Origin: DASUPK01 sp963831605
Lineage (GTDB): Bacteria; Actinomycetota; Thermoleophilia; Solirubrobacterales; 70-9
DNA: 64,000 bases
Direction of reading: 5' to 3'
Assembly: GCA_963831605.1 (NCBI GenBank)
Contig: CAWHQR010000003.1
Span: forward strand, 310,001-374,000
Part shown: positions 40,400-48,770 of the stretch, in pieces
Position numbering within the stretch: position 1 is the stretch's first letter
Layout of the letters: the number at the start of each line of letters is the position of its first letter
Notes under the pieces: generated by a model
The model's input: only the letters and a program-made list of their open reading frames with translations
The model's database searches: none
Told to the model about the DNA's origin: nothing
Made by a program: the position numbers and the translations under genes

Positions 40400-40879
40400 T
40401 TACGGTGCGTTGTCGGGTCCGGCGAACTCGCCGCGTCTGGGCCTCGGTTTGGCCGGCGGCCTGCCCGCTCGGTCCTTCATACGGCGCTGTGCCACCCACA
40501 CGATCATCGTCAGGATCGCCGCGGCGATGACCAGCGCGACCGGGCTGAGCAGAGGGCTGCTGCCCGAGCCGCCATCCGTCGCGCTGGATGAGGAGGTGAC
40601 CACCGCTCGATCGGGCTTCGGTTCCTTCTTCTGCGGCTTCTTCGCCGCTTTCTTCGAACCCGCGCCCCCGCTGGTCGAGCTGCTGGACGTCGTGGAAGTC
40701 GTTTCGGAGCCTGGTACCGCCGGCGCCACGCTGGATCCCGACGCCGGGGAATTGCTTCCCGACTGCGGGACCTTCGGCAGGTACTCGCTCCCGGCCGGGC
40801 TGGCCAGGGCCGAGGGCGCGAGGGCGACCAAGATCGCCGCCGCGGCGAGCAATGCCGTGACTGTCTTGCGGGCGGTCAT
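40400..40879 (-). CDS. secreted Ser/Thr-rich protein with C-terminal membrane anchor, 159 aa
   Basis: Signal peptide (TVTALLAAAAILVALAPSAL to ALA), then about 75 residues rich in Ser, Thr, Gly, Pro and Lys (SETTSTTSSSSTSGG, AAKKPQKKEPKP), then a membrane helix (LLSPVALVIAAAILTMIVWV) and a basic tail QRRMKDRAGRPPAKPRPRRG. There is no sortase motif. Typical of a stalk-like anchored surface protein, possibly glycosylated. It directly precedes the glycosidase gene, and is divergent from the polymerase-like gene. Confidence 0.75.
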   Translation of the reverse strand: MTARKTVTALLAAAAILVALAPSALASPAGSEYLPKVPQSGSNSPASGSSVAPAVPGSETTSTTSSSSTSGGAGSKKAAKKPQKKEPKPDRAVVTSSSSATDGGSGSSPLLSPVALVIAAAILTMIVWVAQRRMKDRAGRPPAKPRPRRGEFAGPDNAP

Positions 40880-40936
40880 TCGAATTCGTCGGGGGGCGAA
40901 GATACTGCCTTGCCCCCCAGACTGACTGGGGGCGCC

Positions 40937-42805
40937 ATGGTGTCAATGATCAGACAACACGCGGGTGCGGGACTGGTTGCGGCGGCGGTGATTGCGGCCT
41001 CGCTGGCGCACGGCCTCTTCGATCCCACCGGTTACGCGGCCGCCTCGATCCTGGTCTGGGCGGCGTTGATCGCGGGCTTCGCCGCTCGCGCGATCCCGTT
41101 GCGCCCAGTCGGGGCGCCGGCTGCCATCGGGGGCCTCTGTCTCGCGGGCATCGCGGTGCTCGGCTTCCTATCGGTCAACTGGGCGAGCGATCAGGGCAGG
41201 GCGTTCGACGAGGCGGTCAGAGCCTCGTTCTACGTCGGCCTCTTCGTGCTCGCCGCCTGCACGGCCAGCCTGCGAGGCCGCGACGAGTGGCTCGCCGGGC
41301 TGACGATGGGCCTGGCCGTGGTGTCCGCGATCGCTCTATTCGCCTACCTCCAGCCCGGGACCCTGGGCGCCCGCAGCGACATTCCGGGCGCCGCCGGGCG
41401 CCTCTCCTATCCGGTCGGATACTGGAACGGCGCCGCCGCCCTGCTGGCGACCGCCACGGTGCTGCTCGCCCACGCCGGAGGTTGGGCGTCGGCGCGAGGG
41501 CTGCGGATCGCCGCCACGGCGCTGATCCCCATCGCGGTTCTGGCGATGTGGCTGACCGGTTCCCGAGGGGGCGCCGCGGCGGCGGTCATAGGGCTCATCG
41601 TCCTGATCGCGGCGTCGCCCGATCGCCCCCGGCAGCTCACGTCGATCGGCATCGGGCTCGCGGGGGCTCTCGTCCTGGTCGGCGCGTCAGAGACCATGCA
41701 CTCGCTGACGAGGGACATACCCAACTCAGCCAGCCGGTCGCAGGGCGATCTGATGTCGGTCATCTCGGTGGTGGTGGTCGCGCTCACCGCCCTCGCCTCG
41801 AGCCGCTTCGGCCGCGCGCGGCCGGCCTTGCGCCTCTCGCATCGGACGAGGCTCGCCGTCGGCGTGATCGCCGCCCTGGCCATCGTCGCGGCGGTGCTGC
41901 TCGCCCATCCGGCCCAGCGCTTCCGCGAGTTCAAGGCTCCGCCACCGACCGAGAAGGGCGTCGCGGTGGGAGGGCCACAGCTCAGCTCAAACGGGCGTTG
42001 GCAGTTCTGGGGCGAGGCGGTGAATGCCTTCGAGAGCGAGCCGCTGCGAGGGGTGGGAGCCGGCGGCTTCGAGGGCTGGTGGGGCGTTCACGGAGACATT
42101 CCGCTGTTCGTTCGAAATCCTCACTCGCTGCCCCTTCAGGACGCGGTCGACTTCGGCATCCCGGGGATCGCGCTCTTCCTCGGCTTCTGCGCTGCGCTCG
42201 CGCTCAGCTCCTGGCGCCTGCTCTCCGCCCGCCGCTCCGGTGACGCCGACGTGCTCATTGCGGTCCTGATCTGCGCCGCATCCGGTGCCGCCTTCGACTG
42301 GACCTGGGAGATCCCGGCCGTATTCGGTCCGGCGGTGGTCTGCGCGGCTCTCCTCCTCTCATCGGCGCCTTCTGTCAGAAAGCTTCGCCGCCGCCTCTGG
42401 GGTGGCCTCGCCATCCTGGCGGCATGTGCCGGGGTGGTTGCCGGAGGGGTCGTGGTGCTGAGCGAGCAGGATCTGAGGCTGAGCCGCCAGGCGGCCGCCG
42501 ACGGCAAGATCGACGAGGCGATCAATCACGCGAAGGCCGCAAAGTCGATCGAGCCGTGGTCGGCTGATCCGTATACGCAACTGGCCCTGCTGGAGAAGGA
42601 GCGCGGCGACATCTCGGCGGCCCTCGCCTACATAAAGCAGGCGGAGGATCGCGACTCCGAGGATTGGCGCCTACCCGTGATTGAGGCTACGCTGCTGCAG
42701 AGGAGCGGTGATTTTTCGGCCGCGCGGACGGCATATTTCAGGGCAGCAAAACTGAGCCCTCTCCCCATCAAGTCGGTCGTGTTCGCGGCACCGAGCCAGG
42801 GATGA
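40937..42805 (+). CDS. O-antigen ligase/polymerase-like membrane protein with C-terminal TPR-like region
   Basis: 622 residues, ATG 40937. About ten or more membrane helices, and a large extracytoplasmic loop near residues 325-410 with ERPLRGVGAGGF-like sequence (EPLRGVGAGGFEGWWGVHGD) and FVRNPHSLPLQDAVDFGIPG, where RNPHS carries the His typical of Wzy_C/WaaL proteins. After the last helix, residues about 520-622 are helical repeats (LSRQAAADGKIDEAINHAKA; SADPYTQLALLEKERGD) like TPR. Such proteins polymerise or transfer lipid-linked glycans outside the membrane. Overlaps the next GT2 by 4 bp. Confidence 0.86.
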   Translation: MVSMIRQHAGAGLVAAAVIAASLAHGLFDPTGYAAASILVWAALIAGFAARAIPLRPVGAPAAIGGLCLAGIAVLGFLSVNWASDQGRAFDEAVRASFYVGLFVLAACTASLRGRDEWLAGLTMGLAVVSAIALFAYLQPGTLGARSDIPGAAGRLSYPVGYWNGAAALLATATVLLAHAGGWASARGLRIAATALIPIAVLAMWLTGSRGGAAAAVIGLIVLIAASPDRPRQLTSIGIGLAGALVLVGASETMHSLTRDIPNSASRSQGDLMSVISVVVVALTALASSRFGRARPALRLSHRTRLAVGVIAALAIVAAVLLAHPAQRFREFKAPPPTEKGVAVGGPQLSSNGRWQFWGEAVNAFESEPLRGVGAGGFEGWWGVHGDIPLFVRNPHSLPLQDAVDFGIPGIALFLGFCAALALSSWRLLSARRSGDADVLIAVLICAASGAAFDWTWEIPAVFGPAVVCAALLLSSAPSVRKLRRRLWGGLAILAACAGVVAGGVVVLSEQDLRLSRQAAADGKIDEAINHAKAAKSIEPWSADPYTQLALLEKERGDISAALAYIKQAEDRDSEDWRLPVIEATLLQRSGDFSAARTAYFRAAKLSPLPIKSVVFAAPSQG

Positions 42806-43818
42806 GCGACCAGAACACCACAGCCGCCGTGAGCTCCGCCGGTGCAGTGACGGAGACGGGGGCTCAGGGTGCCTCGCCCAGCGCGACGGTGATCATCCCG
42901 ACGGTGACTCCCAGCAAGGCGCTGGGGACACTTCGCTCCCTGGCGGCGGCTGGTCAGGGCTTCGAGACGATCGTCGCGGACAATGGCACCGGGTCCGCGG
43001 AGCTCGTTCGGGCAGCTTCGGAACTCGACGGAGCAAGGGTCCTGGCACTGGAGGAGAACCTCGGGTACTCGAAGGCGGTCAACCGGGCCGCCCGCCAGGC
43101 CCAGGGTGAGGTCCTCGTTCTCCTCAACGACGACAGCGTCGTCGGTCCGGGATACGTGGAGCGGATCGCTGGGACGCTCGATCCGGCACACGGGTGCGTG
43201 ATGGCTGCCGGCGTGATGTGCGACGCGGGGTCACCGGACCTGATCGACAGCGCCGGGATCGAGCTCGATTGGACGCTGCTCGCATTCGACTATCTGAACG
43301 GCGAGCCGGTGGAGGTCCTCGAAGGCCCGGTGGCCGAGCCGATCGGCCCCTCCGGCTCCAATGCCGCGTTCTGGCGTGACGCCTTCCTCGACGTGGGCGG
43401 CTTCGACGAGAGGATCTTCGCCTACCTCGAGGACGTGGACCTGGCCCTGCGGCTGCGCCGCGCGGGCGGCTCCTGCAGGTTGGCCAGGGACGCCCGAGGA
43501 GTGCACGAGCACTCGGCGACGCTCGGGTCGGGATCGCGGCGCAAGAACTACCTGATGGGGTATGGCCGCGGCTACACGCTGCGCAAGTGGCACGTGATCA
43601 CGCCGCGCAGGCTGCCGGGAATCATCGCGCGGGAGCTCTACCTCGGTATCGGGCAGGCGCTGGTGGACCGCAACCTCGGAGGCCTGCAGGGCCGGTTCGC
43701 CGGGCTCCGGGCCGGGCGGGCGATCGAGCCCTATCCGGGCCCCATCCCCAACCCTCCGACGCTGCTCGAAACGCTGCGACGCCGCTGGCGGCGCCGTTCT
43801 CGCCTGCGCAGCCGGTAG
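42802..43818 (+). CDS. GT2 glycosyltransferase (rhamnosyltransferase-like), 338 aa
   Basis: GT-A fold: SATVIIPTVTPSKALGTLRS, TIVADNGTGSAELVRAAS, NLGYSKAVNRAARQAQGEVL, and the nucleotide-diphosphate site VLLNDDSVVGPGYVE. Later GSNAAFWRDAFLDVGGFDER and FAYLEDVDLALRLRRAGGSC give the typical acceptor-side ED motif. C-terminal basic tail (RRRWRRRSRLRSR). Translationally coupled to the polymerase-like gene. Donor sugar not deducible. Confidence 0.9.
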   Translation: MSDQNTTAAVSSAGAVTETGAQGASPSATVIIPTVTPSKALGTLRSLAAAGQGFETIVADNGTGSAELVRAASELDGARVLALEENLGYSKAVNRAARQAQGEVLVLLNDDSVVGPGYVERIAGTLDPAHGCVMAAGVMCDAGSPDLIDSAGIELDWTLLAFDYLNGEPVEVLEGPVAEPIGPSGSNAAFWRDAFLDVGGFDERIFAYLEDVDLALRLRRAGGSCRLARDARGVHEHSATLGSGSRRKNYLMGYGRGYTLRKWHVITPRRLPGIIARELYLGIGQALVDRNLGGLQGRFAGLRAGRAIEPYPGPIPNPPTLLETLRRRWRRRSRLRSR

Positions 43819-43827
43819 CCGGAGTCG

Positions 43828-45291
43828 CTAGCTCTCTCGCTGCGGGTCCGCCGGGATGCTGATGTCGCGTGGGAGGAAGCGGTTCGGGCGCCTCCTGCCG
43901 GCCGTCCACGCCGACACGGCCCTTCGCCGGACCAGCGCGTACCCGTAGAAGAGCTCCCGGTCGAGGGTCTCGTCGTGGCCCCACAGTCGCCGCGTCCTGC
44001 GGCCCAGCAGCCAGGCGAGGCTCGTGATTCGATCGTCCGCGGAGAGCAGCCGCCTGAGCGTCCGTCGCTTGGCGGGAGACATCCGCGAGTCGCAGCGCAG
44101 CCGGAGCACCTCCGCCAGCAGCAGCTGCTGGTGCCAGTCGTAGTAGTAGACGACGCGTGAGCCGCCGGTCGGGTTGCGGAGCCGTTCCATCAGGTGGGTA
44201 CGCACCGAGCGCGGCCGGCGGTTCGCCTGCGTGTGTCCGATCACCGCCCACTCGTGCTGGACGTAGTCGTAGAGCGGCTCGTCGAGGTAGGCCAACTCCC
44301 CCCGGGCCATCGCCACCAGGGCGATCCAGTGATCGTGGAATGCCCGGGCCAGGCGCGGCGGGAACGGCAGTGCGTCGTCCAGCACCTCGCGGCGGAACAT
44401 GGAGGCTGCGCCGGTGACGGAGTTGGCCAGCAGAAGCGAGGCGAAGTTGGTGTGGTTGTTGCGGCGCTCGGTCCAATAGGAGGAGCGGACGAGCTCGTCC
44501 GCCGGGCTGACGATGCGAGCGTCGCTGTAGATGAGCTGGGCGTTCCCGATGCCGCCGATCAGCCGCTCGAGCTTGTCGGTGTTCCAGCGATCGTCCTGAT
44601 CGCAGAAGGCGACGTAGTCCGAGGATCCGGGGGCCATCGACAGCGCCCGCTCGAAGTTCCGGTAGAAGCCGAGCCGATCCGGGCTCCGCGACACGGCGAA
44701 CCGCTCGTCCCCCTCGGTCTGAGCGAGCAAGTCCTCGAAGGCCCGATCAGAAGAGCAGTCGTCGCTGATCAGGCAGATCCAGTTTCCGTGCGTCTGCGCG
44801 CGGATCGAGTCGAGCTGGCGGCGCAGGAGGTCGGCCGGCGGCTCGTAGGTCGCCATGCAGATCGCTACGCGCGGGCCGGGGAGGGTGGGGAAACCCGGCG
44901 CGGGAGCATCGCCGGGCACGTCGAGTCGCGGCTCGGCCTGAACGGCGCCCAGGGGAATCACTCGCTCGCTCCCGTTTTCGAGGCTCAGGACCAGTTCCAG
45001 ATCGAGTCCCACCGGGCGAGCCAGACGGGCGACGTCGACGAGGGCGACGAATCCACTTCGGTAGGCATGGGGCCTGGCCGGGTCGTCCGGCGCCAGGCTC
45101 TCGTAGACGTCGTCCCGGGGAAGTCCGAACCGCTCGACCGGCTGCGTGCTGCCGCCGATCCTGACGGCGAGCCCGCGGGTCCGCTCGCCCCGGTCATAGC
45201 AATGGCCTCCGAGCACGAATGCGGTTCCTCCGCCGACAGCGAGCCGCTCGGGCGCTCCGATCTCGAGATGGGCGACGGCGGGCTCAGCCAC
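43828..45291 (-). CDS. GT2 glycosyltransferase with N-terminal beta domain, 487 aa
   Basis: Residues 1 to about 140 form a beta-rich domain (ERLAVGGGTAFVLGGHCYDR, SGFVALVDVARLARPVGLDL) of unknown role, likely a sugar-binding or partner-binding module. From about 150 is a GT2 domain: PRVAICMATYEPPADLLRRQ, WICLISDDCSSDRAF, GFYRNFERALSMAPGSSDYV and FCDQDDRWNTDKLERL, with the catalytic region RAFHDHWIALVAMARGELAY. Resembles RgpB-type rhamnosyltransferases. The start overlaps the sulfotransferase stop by 8 bases. Confidence 0.9.
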   Translation of the reverse strand: MAEPAVAHLEIGAPERLAVGGGTAFVLGGHCYDRGERTRGLAVRIGGSTQPVERFGLPRDDVYESLAPDDPARPHAYRSGFVALVDVARLARPVGLDLELVLSLENGSERVIPLGAVQAEPRLDVPGDAPAPGFPTLPGPRVAICMATYEPPADLLRRQLDSIRAQTHGNWICLISDDCSSDRAFEDLLAQTEGDERFAVSRSPDRLGFYRNFERALSMAPGSSDYVAFCDQDDRWNTDKLERLIGGIGNAQLIYSDARIVSPADELVRSSYWTERRNNHTNFASLLLANSVTGAASMFRREVLDDALPFPPRLARAFHDHWIALVAMARGELAYLDEPLYDYVQHEWAVIGHTQANRRPRSVRTHLMERLRNPTGGSRVVYYYDWHQQLLLAEVLRLRCDSRMSPAKRRTLRRLLSADDRITSLAWLLGRRTRRLWGHDETLDRELFYGYALVRRRAVSAWTAGRRRPNRFLPRDISIPADPQRES

Positions 45292-46033
45292 GGCTCGAGC
45301 GCCCGGTTCGCCTGCCCTGCAGCTTTCGCGCGTATTGGAAGAGCTCCATGTCCAGGCGATTGTCCTCGGCGATGCGCTGACGAAACGAGTCGGGCACCTC
45401 GGTGGGCCGGGTGACGTTCTCGTGCACGGGCGGCCCGAGCCGCCAGCCGAAGTTGCTCTCGAGCCGCGCCGCGAACCCCTCCAGGTCCTCCTGGAGGCCG
45501 AAGTCGTCCATCCTCCGCAACGCCCGCTTGGCGGCCCGCAGACGCCCGCGGTCCAGGTCGATCACGGTCATCATCCCGTTGCTCATCTCCGACCCCTTCA
45601 TCGAGAGCATCTTCACCATGTGGTTCTCGATGAACGGCCTGAAGCGCGCGGGGTCCTCGTAGATCTCCTCGAGCGAGCGCCCGGAATCGGCGGGGGTGAT
45701 GTCGCGATGGTGACGCAGGTAGCTCAGGGTGCGCTCGACCGGATCCCGCAGGACGGTCATCACCCTGAACTCGGCGTCGAGGAGCTCGGCCGTGCAGAGG
45801 GGGAAGTGCCCGGTGACCACCCGGATCTCATCTCTTCGAATCGCCCACCGCTCGAGCAGGATGTGTGGAAAGAGCTGGGGGGCGACGTCAGCCGGATCTC
45901 CGTCGGAGTCCGCCGGGTAGACGGCCTCCTCTCCGAAATGCCTCTTCAGGCGAACGTACAGCGAAACGCCGCCCGTCTTCAGGATGTGGACGAAGAAGAA
46001 CCGCTCGGGCTGTGACGGCCCCTCAGATGGCAA
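45284..46033 (-). CDS. sulfotransferase (PAPS-dependent) family protein
   Basis: 249 residues. The 5'-phosphosulfate loop is FFFVHILKTGGVSLYVRLKR and the 3'-phosphate motif is VMTVLRDPVERTLSYLRHHR, both well formed as in carbohydrate sulfotransferases (family 2). ETLVTGHFPLCTAELL-like sequence (RVVTGHFPLCTAELLD) is between them. It would transfer sulfate from PAPS to a glycan hydroxyl. Lies between GT2 and PhyH genes with short overlaps, so sulfation of this polysaccharide or its lipid is suggested. Confidence 0.9.
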   Translation of the reverse strand: MPSEGPSQPERFFFVHILKTGGVSLYVRLKRHFGEEAVYPADSDGDPADVAPQLFPHILLERWAIRRDEIRVVTGHFPLCTAELLDAEFRVMTVLRDPVERTLSYLRHHRDITPADSGRSLEEIYEDPARFRPFIENHMVKMLSMKGSEMSNGMMTVIDLDRGRLRAAKRALRRMDDFGLQEDLEGFAARLESNFGWRLGPPVHENVTRPTEVPDSFRQRIAEDNRLDMELFQYARKLQGRRTGRSSRG

Positions 46034-47066
46034 GCGGGGAGTACTGCGGGGGCGAAGCCGAAGCGCCGAAGAACCAGCTCTCGATCGCCCAGCGACTCTT
46101 CTTCATCTCGGGCTCGGCGGCCGTCGAGTGCAGGAAGAGCTCGTCGAAGAGCAACACGTCGCCCGGCTCGAAGATGGGTCGGAGGACCTCACCCTCCTCG
46201 GCCGTCTCCTCGACGACCTGCGGAGAAACGGACCAGTCGAACCAGGCACCCTCCGTTCCGGTCGGGACGAAGTGATCGAGGCGGCGGGGGAGGATGTCCA
46301 TTCCGGGGGCCTCGTCGCCGCAACGCGACAGCGACAGCCAGACGTTGAGCGCCCGCACGTCGCCCATGAAGGCCCCGTCCTGGTGCCAGCCGTGGCCGGC
46401 GTCGGGGTCCACCCGCCGCAGGGTGCACTTCTGCACGGAGATCACCGCGGGCTCTCCGAGATACCCCTTGATCGCCCGCCGAAGGCCGACGCGGTCGAAG
46501 TTGTCGAGCATCTCGAACAGCAGGTGGGGCGAGTCGGCGGCCCAAAGGCCGCCTCCGCCGGCGACCCAGTCACGGCCGAGGGACTCGCGGAAGGCCGGCG
46601 CCGGCATGAACTCGCTGTAGAAGCCCGGGTCGCCCTCTCCGCTCGCCTCGGTCTGGTCGCGGGCCTCGAAGGCCCTGTCGATGTCCTCGGCGAGGGTGCG
46701 GGCGGCGTCAGGGTCCACCAGGCCACGGACGAGCAGGCAGCCATCGCGCAGGATCCCTGCGCGAAGCACCTCGGGCGTCAGTTGCCCGGGTTCGATGCCC
46801 GCGAGCTCCCCGTTGCGGCTCGGGAGCTGCTCGAAGGCCGGATCGGGAAACGCCGCGTCGGACCCCGGTCCGTCGAGCAGGCGGATCCCCGCCGCGTGGC
46901 GCAACTCGACCAGGCGGGATTCGACCCCGGGATCGGGGTTCTCGCGATTGGCGAGGCTGAGCTCCTCGATCTCGGCGAAGAGCTCATCGGTGCCCTTGCC
47001 GGCAGCAACGGGCGGTTCGCGGTCGGCGACGGCCGCCTGCGAGTTCTTGCGTGAGCGAAAGATCAT
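46023..47066 (-). CDS. phytanoyl-CoA dioxygenase (PhyH)-like Fe(II)/2-oxoglutarate oxygenase
   Basis: 347 residues. A double-stranded beta-helix with the iron motif HxD in GHGWHQDGAFMGDV and the distal His in LFDELFLHSTAAEPEMKKSR; the Arg of the last motif would bind 2-oxoglutarate. LRRVDPDAGHGWHQDG and GDEAPGMDILPRRLDHFVP match PhyH relatives. The N-terminal 100 residues are helical and unmatched. May hydroxylate a sugar or lipid residue before sulfation. Overlaps the sulfotransferase start by 11 bases. Confidence 0.88.
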   Translation of the reverse strand: MIFRSRKNSQAAVADREPPVAAGKGTDELFAEIEELSLANRENPDPGVESRLVELRHAAGIRLLDGPGSDAAFPDPAFEQLPSRNGELAGIEPGQLTPEVLRAGILRDGCLLVRGLVDPDAARTLAEDIDRAFEARDQTEASGEGDPGFYSEFMPAPAFRESLGRDWVAGGGGLWAADSPHLLFEMLDNFDRVGLRRAIKGYLGEPAVISVQKCTLRRVDPDAGHGWHQDGAFMGDVRALNVWLSLSRCGDEAPGMDILPRRLDHFVPTGTEGAWFDWSVSPQVVEETAEEGEVLRPIFEPGDVLLFDELFLHSTAAEPEMKKSRWAIESWFFGASASPPQYSPLAI

Positions 47067-47096
47067 CGTCCCTGCGCGGCGAAAGCTAGCAGCGCT

Positions 47097-47696
47097 CTAT
47101 TCCGTCGTCGGCCGCGCCGGGGCCCCGACGACCGTGGTTTTCGGGGGAACGTCATCGACCACGACCGAGTTGGCGCCGACGGAGGAGCCGGCCCCGACAC
47201 GGACCCTGCCCAGCACCTTCGCGCCCGTCCCGATGCGGGCCTCCTCCTCGATCGTCGGGCCGGCGATGTCGCCGGGCATCAACCCGATCGTCACGAACGG
47301 TCCGATCACGACGCCGGGATGGATCTCGACGACACCGTCGATCACGACCTGGCCGTGAAGCAGGTAGACGCCCGGGTGGACCACGACCGGATCCCCGATC
47401 ACGACCTGCCCCGTGATCACCGCGAGCCGGTGGGCGAGCTGGGGCAGAACCGGGATCCCGCGCCGCTGCATCGCCGCCTTCACCCTGTAGAGCGCCATGG
47501 AGAAGAAGGCGTCGCTCTCCCAGAGCAGTCGCAGCACCTGAAACGCGGCGTCGGCGCCCGAGCGCAGCTCGTTGCGCTCGCCCCTGTGCAGCAACGCCAC
47601 GCGAGCATCGGCGACGAGCGCCTCTCGCAGCCGCGGATGCCGTGCCCGGATGTCGCTCATCAGCGAGCGGGCGATCGTGTTTCTTGGGTCAAGCAT
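47097..47696 (-). CDS. hexapeptide-repeat acetyltransferase (CysE-like)
   Basis: 199 residues. N-terminal helices (DAAFQVLRLLWESDAFFSMA) are followed by a left-handed beta helix with repeats HPGVYLLHGQVVIDGVVEIH, VVIGPFVTIGLMPGDIAGPT, IEEEARIGTGAKVLGRVRVG and GSSVGANSVVVDDVPPKTTV. The catalytic His would be in IHPGV. Resembles serine O-acetyltransferases and colanic-acid acetyltransferases; in this glycan locus, sugar O-acetylation is the more likely job. Confidence 0.88.
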   Translation of the reverse strand: MLDPRNTIARSLMSDIRARHPRLREALVADARVALLHRGERNELRSGADAAFQVLRLLWESDAFFSMALYRVKAAMQRRGIPVLPQLAHRLAVITGQVVIGDPVVVHPGVYLLHGQVVIDGVVEIHPGVVIGPFVTIGLMPGDIAGPTIEEEARIGTGAKVLGRVRVGAGSSVGANSVVVDDVPPKTTVVGAPARPTTE

Positions 47697-47774
47697 GTAA
47701 ACGGGAGCCTAACCGGGGCGACCGTGGACCTAGACTGCGGCCCCGGCCCCCCCAGAACCCGCCGAGATCAAGTC

Positions 47775-48770
47775 ATGCCGATGCAAGTCACCTCCTACTA
47801 CCACCGGACCAATCCGGACGAAGCCGGCTACTCGCTGGGCAACTTCTACGAGGTCTGGGCGGCCTGCTTCGAGGCGGCGTCCGTCGGCTCGGTGATCGAG
47901 GTCGGGGCGGAGCGAGGAAGGCTGACCCAGGAGCTGCTGCGGTGGGCCGCGCCCAGCGGCGCGCGCGTGACGGCGATCGAGCCTGAGCCGATCTCGGACC
48001 TGCTCGAGCTGCTCGAGGAGTACCCGGACCTCGAGATCGTCCAGGAGACGAGCCTCGACGCGCTGACTCACCTGCCGATTGCGGACGCGATCGTCCTCGA
48101 CGGCGACCACAACTACTACACGCTGAGCGGCGAGCTCCGGCTGATCGCCGAGCGATCGGAGCGCATGCCGCTGCTCGTCTTTCACGATGTCTGCTGGCCG
48201 CTCGCCCGGCGTGACCAGTACGCGGCACCCGACCGGATCCCGCCCGAGCACCGCCATCCCTACGGCGAGGACATCAAGCTCGTCCCGGGGAATTCCGGAA
48301 CGGTTGAGCGCGGGTTGCCGTTCGAGTGGGGCGCCCTGGAGGAGGGCGGCCCTCGCAACGGAGTGATGACCGCGATCGAGGACTTCATGACGGAACAAGA
48401 CGGCCTGCGACTGGCCGTGATCCCGATCTTCTTCGGCTGTGGGCTGCTCTGGCCCGAGAGCGCACCCTGGTCCGATGCGGTCGCCGAGATCGTCGATCCG
48501 TGGGACCGGAACCCGATTCTCGAGCGTGTCGAGAAGGCCCGGGTCACCCAGCTGGTGCAGCGGCACTCGCGCGAGCAGGAGATCGACGAGCGCTTCACCT
48601 ACGCACAAAAGCTGGAGGAGGCGGTCAAGCGGATACTCGCCTCGAGCGGATTCTCCGCCGCCGAGTGGCTGTCGAAGGTGCGACGGCGCGGCAAGCCCGC
48701 GTTCTCACGCCAGGAGCTCAGCGATCTCGTCGCCGAGAGCGAGCGCGCGCGGCGCGAGGATCAGCGCTGA
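47775..48770 (+). CDS. class I SAM-dependent methyltransferase (Methyltransf_24-like), 331 aa
   Basis: ATG at 47775 (second ATG two codons later). Rossmann fold: motif I SVIEVGAERGRLTQ, motif II VTAIEPEPISDLLE, then DAIVLDGDHNYYTLSGELRL and VFHDVCWPLARRDQY with the His-Asp dyad common in sugar O-methyltransferases. The C-terminal 90 residues include a helical, charged tail (RFTYAQKLEEAVKRILASSG; SERARREDQR). Lone plus-strand gene in this stretch, divergent from the acetyltransferase; its 3' end overlaps the facing gene by 10 bases. Confidence 0.87.
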   Translation: MPMQVTSYYHRTNPDEAGYSLGNFYEVWAACFEAASVGSVIEVGAERGRLTQELLRWAAPSGARVTAIEPEPISDLLELLEEYPDLEIVQETSLDALTHLPIADAIVLDGDHNYYTLSGELRLIAERSERMPLLVFHDVCWPLARRDQYAAPDRIPPEHRHPYGEDIKLVPGNSGTVERGLPFEWGALEEGGPRNGVMTAIEDFMTEQDGLRLAVIPIFFGCGLLWPESAPWSDAVAEIVDPWDRNPILERVEKARVTQLVQRHSREQEIDERFTYAQKLEEAVKRILASSGFSAAEWLSKVRRRGKPAFSRQELSDLVAESERARREDQR

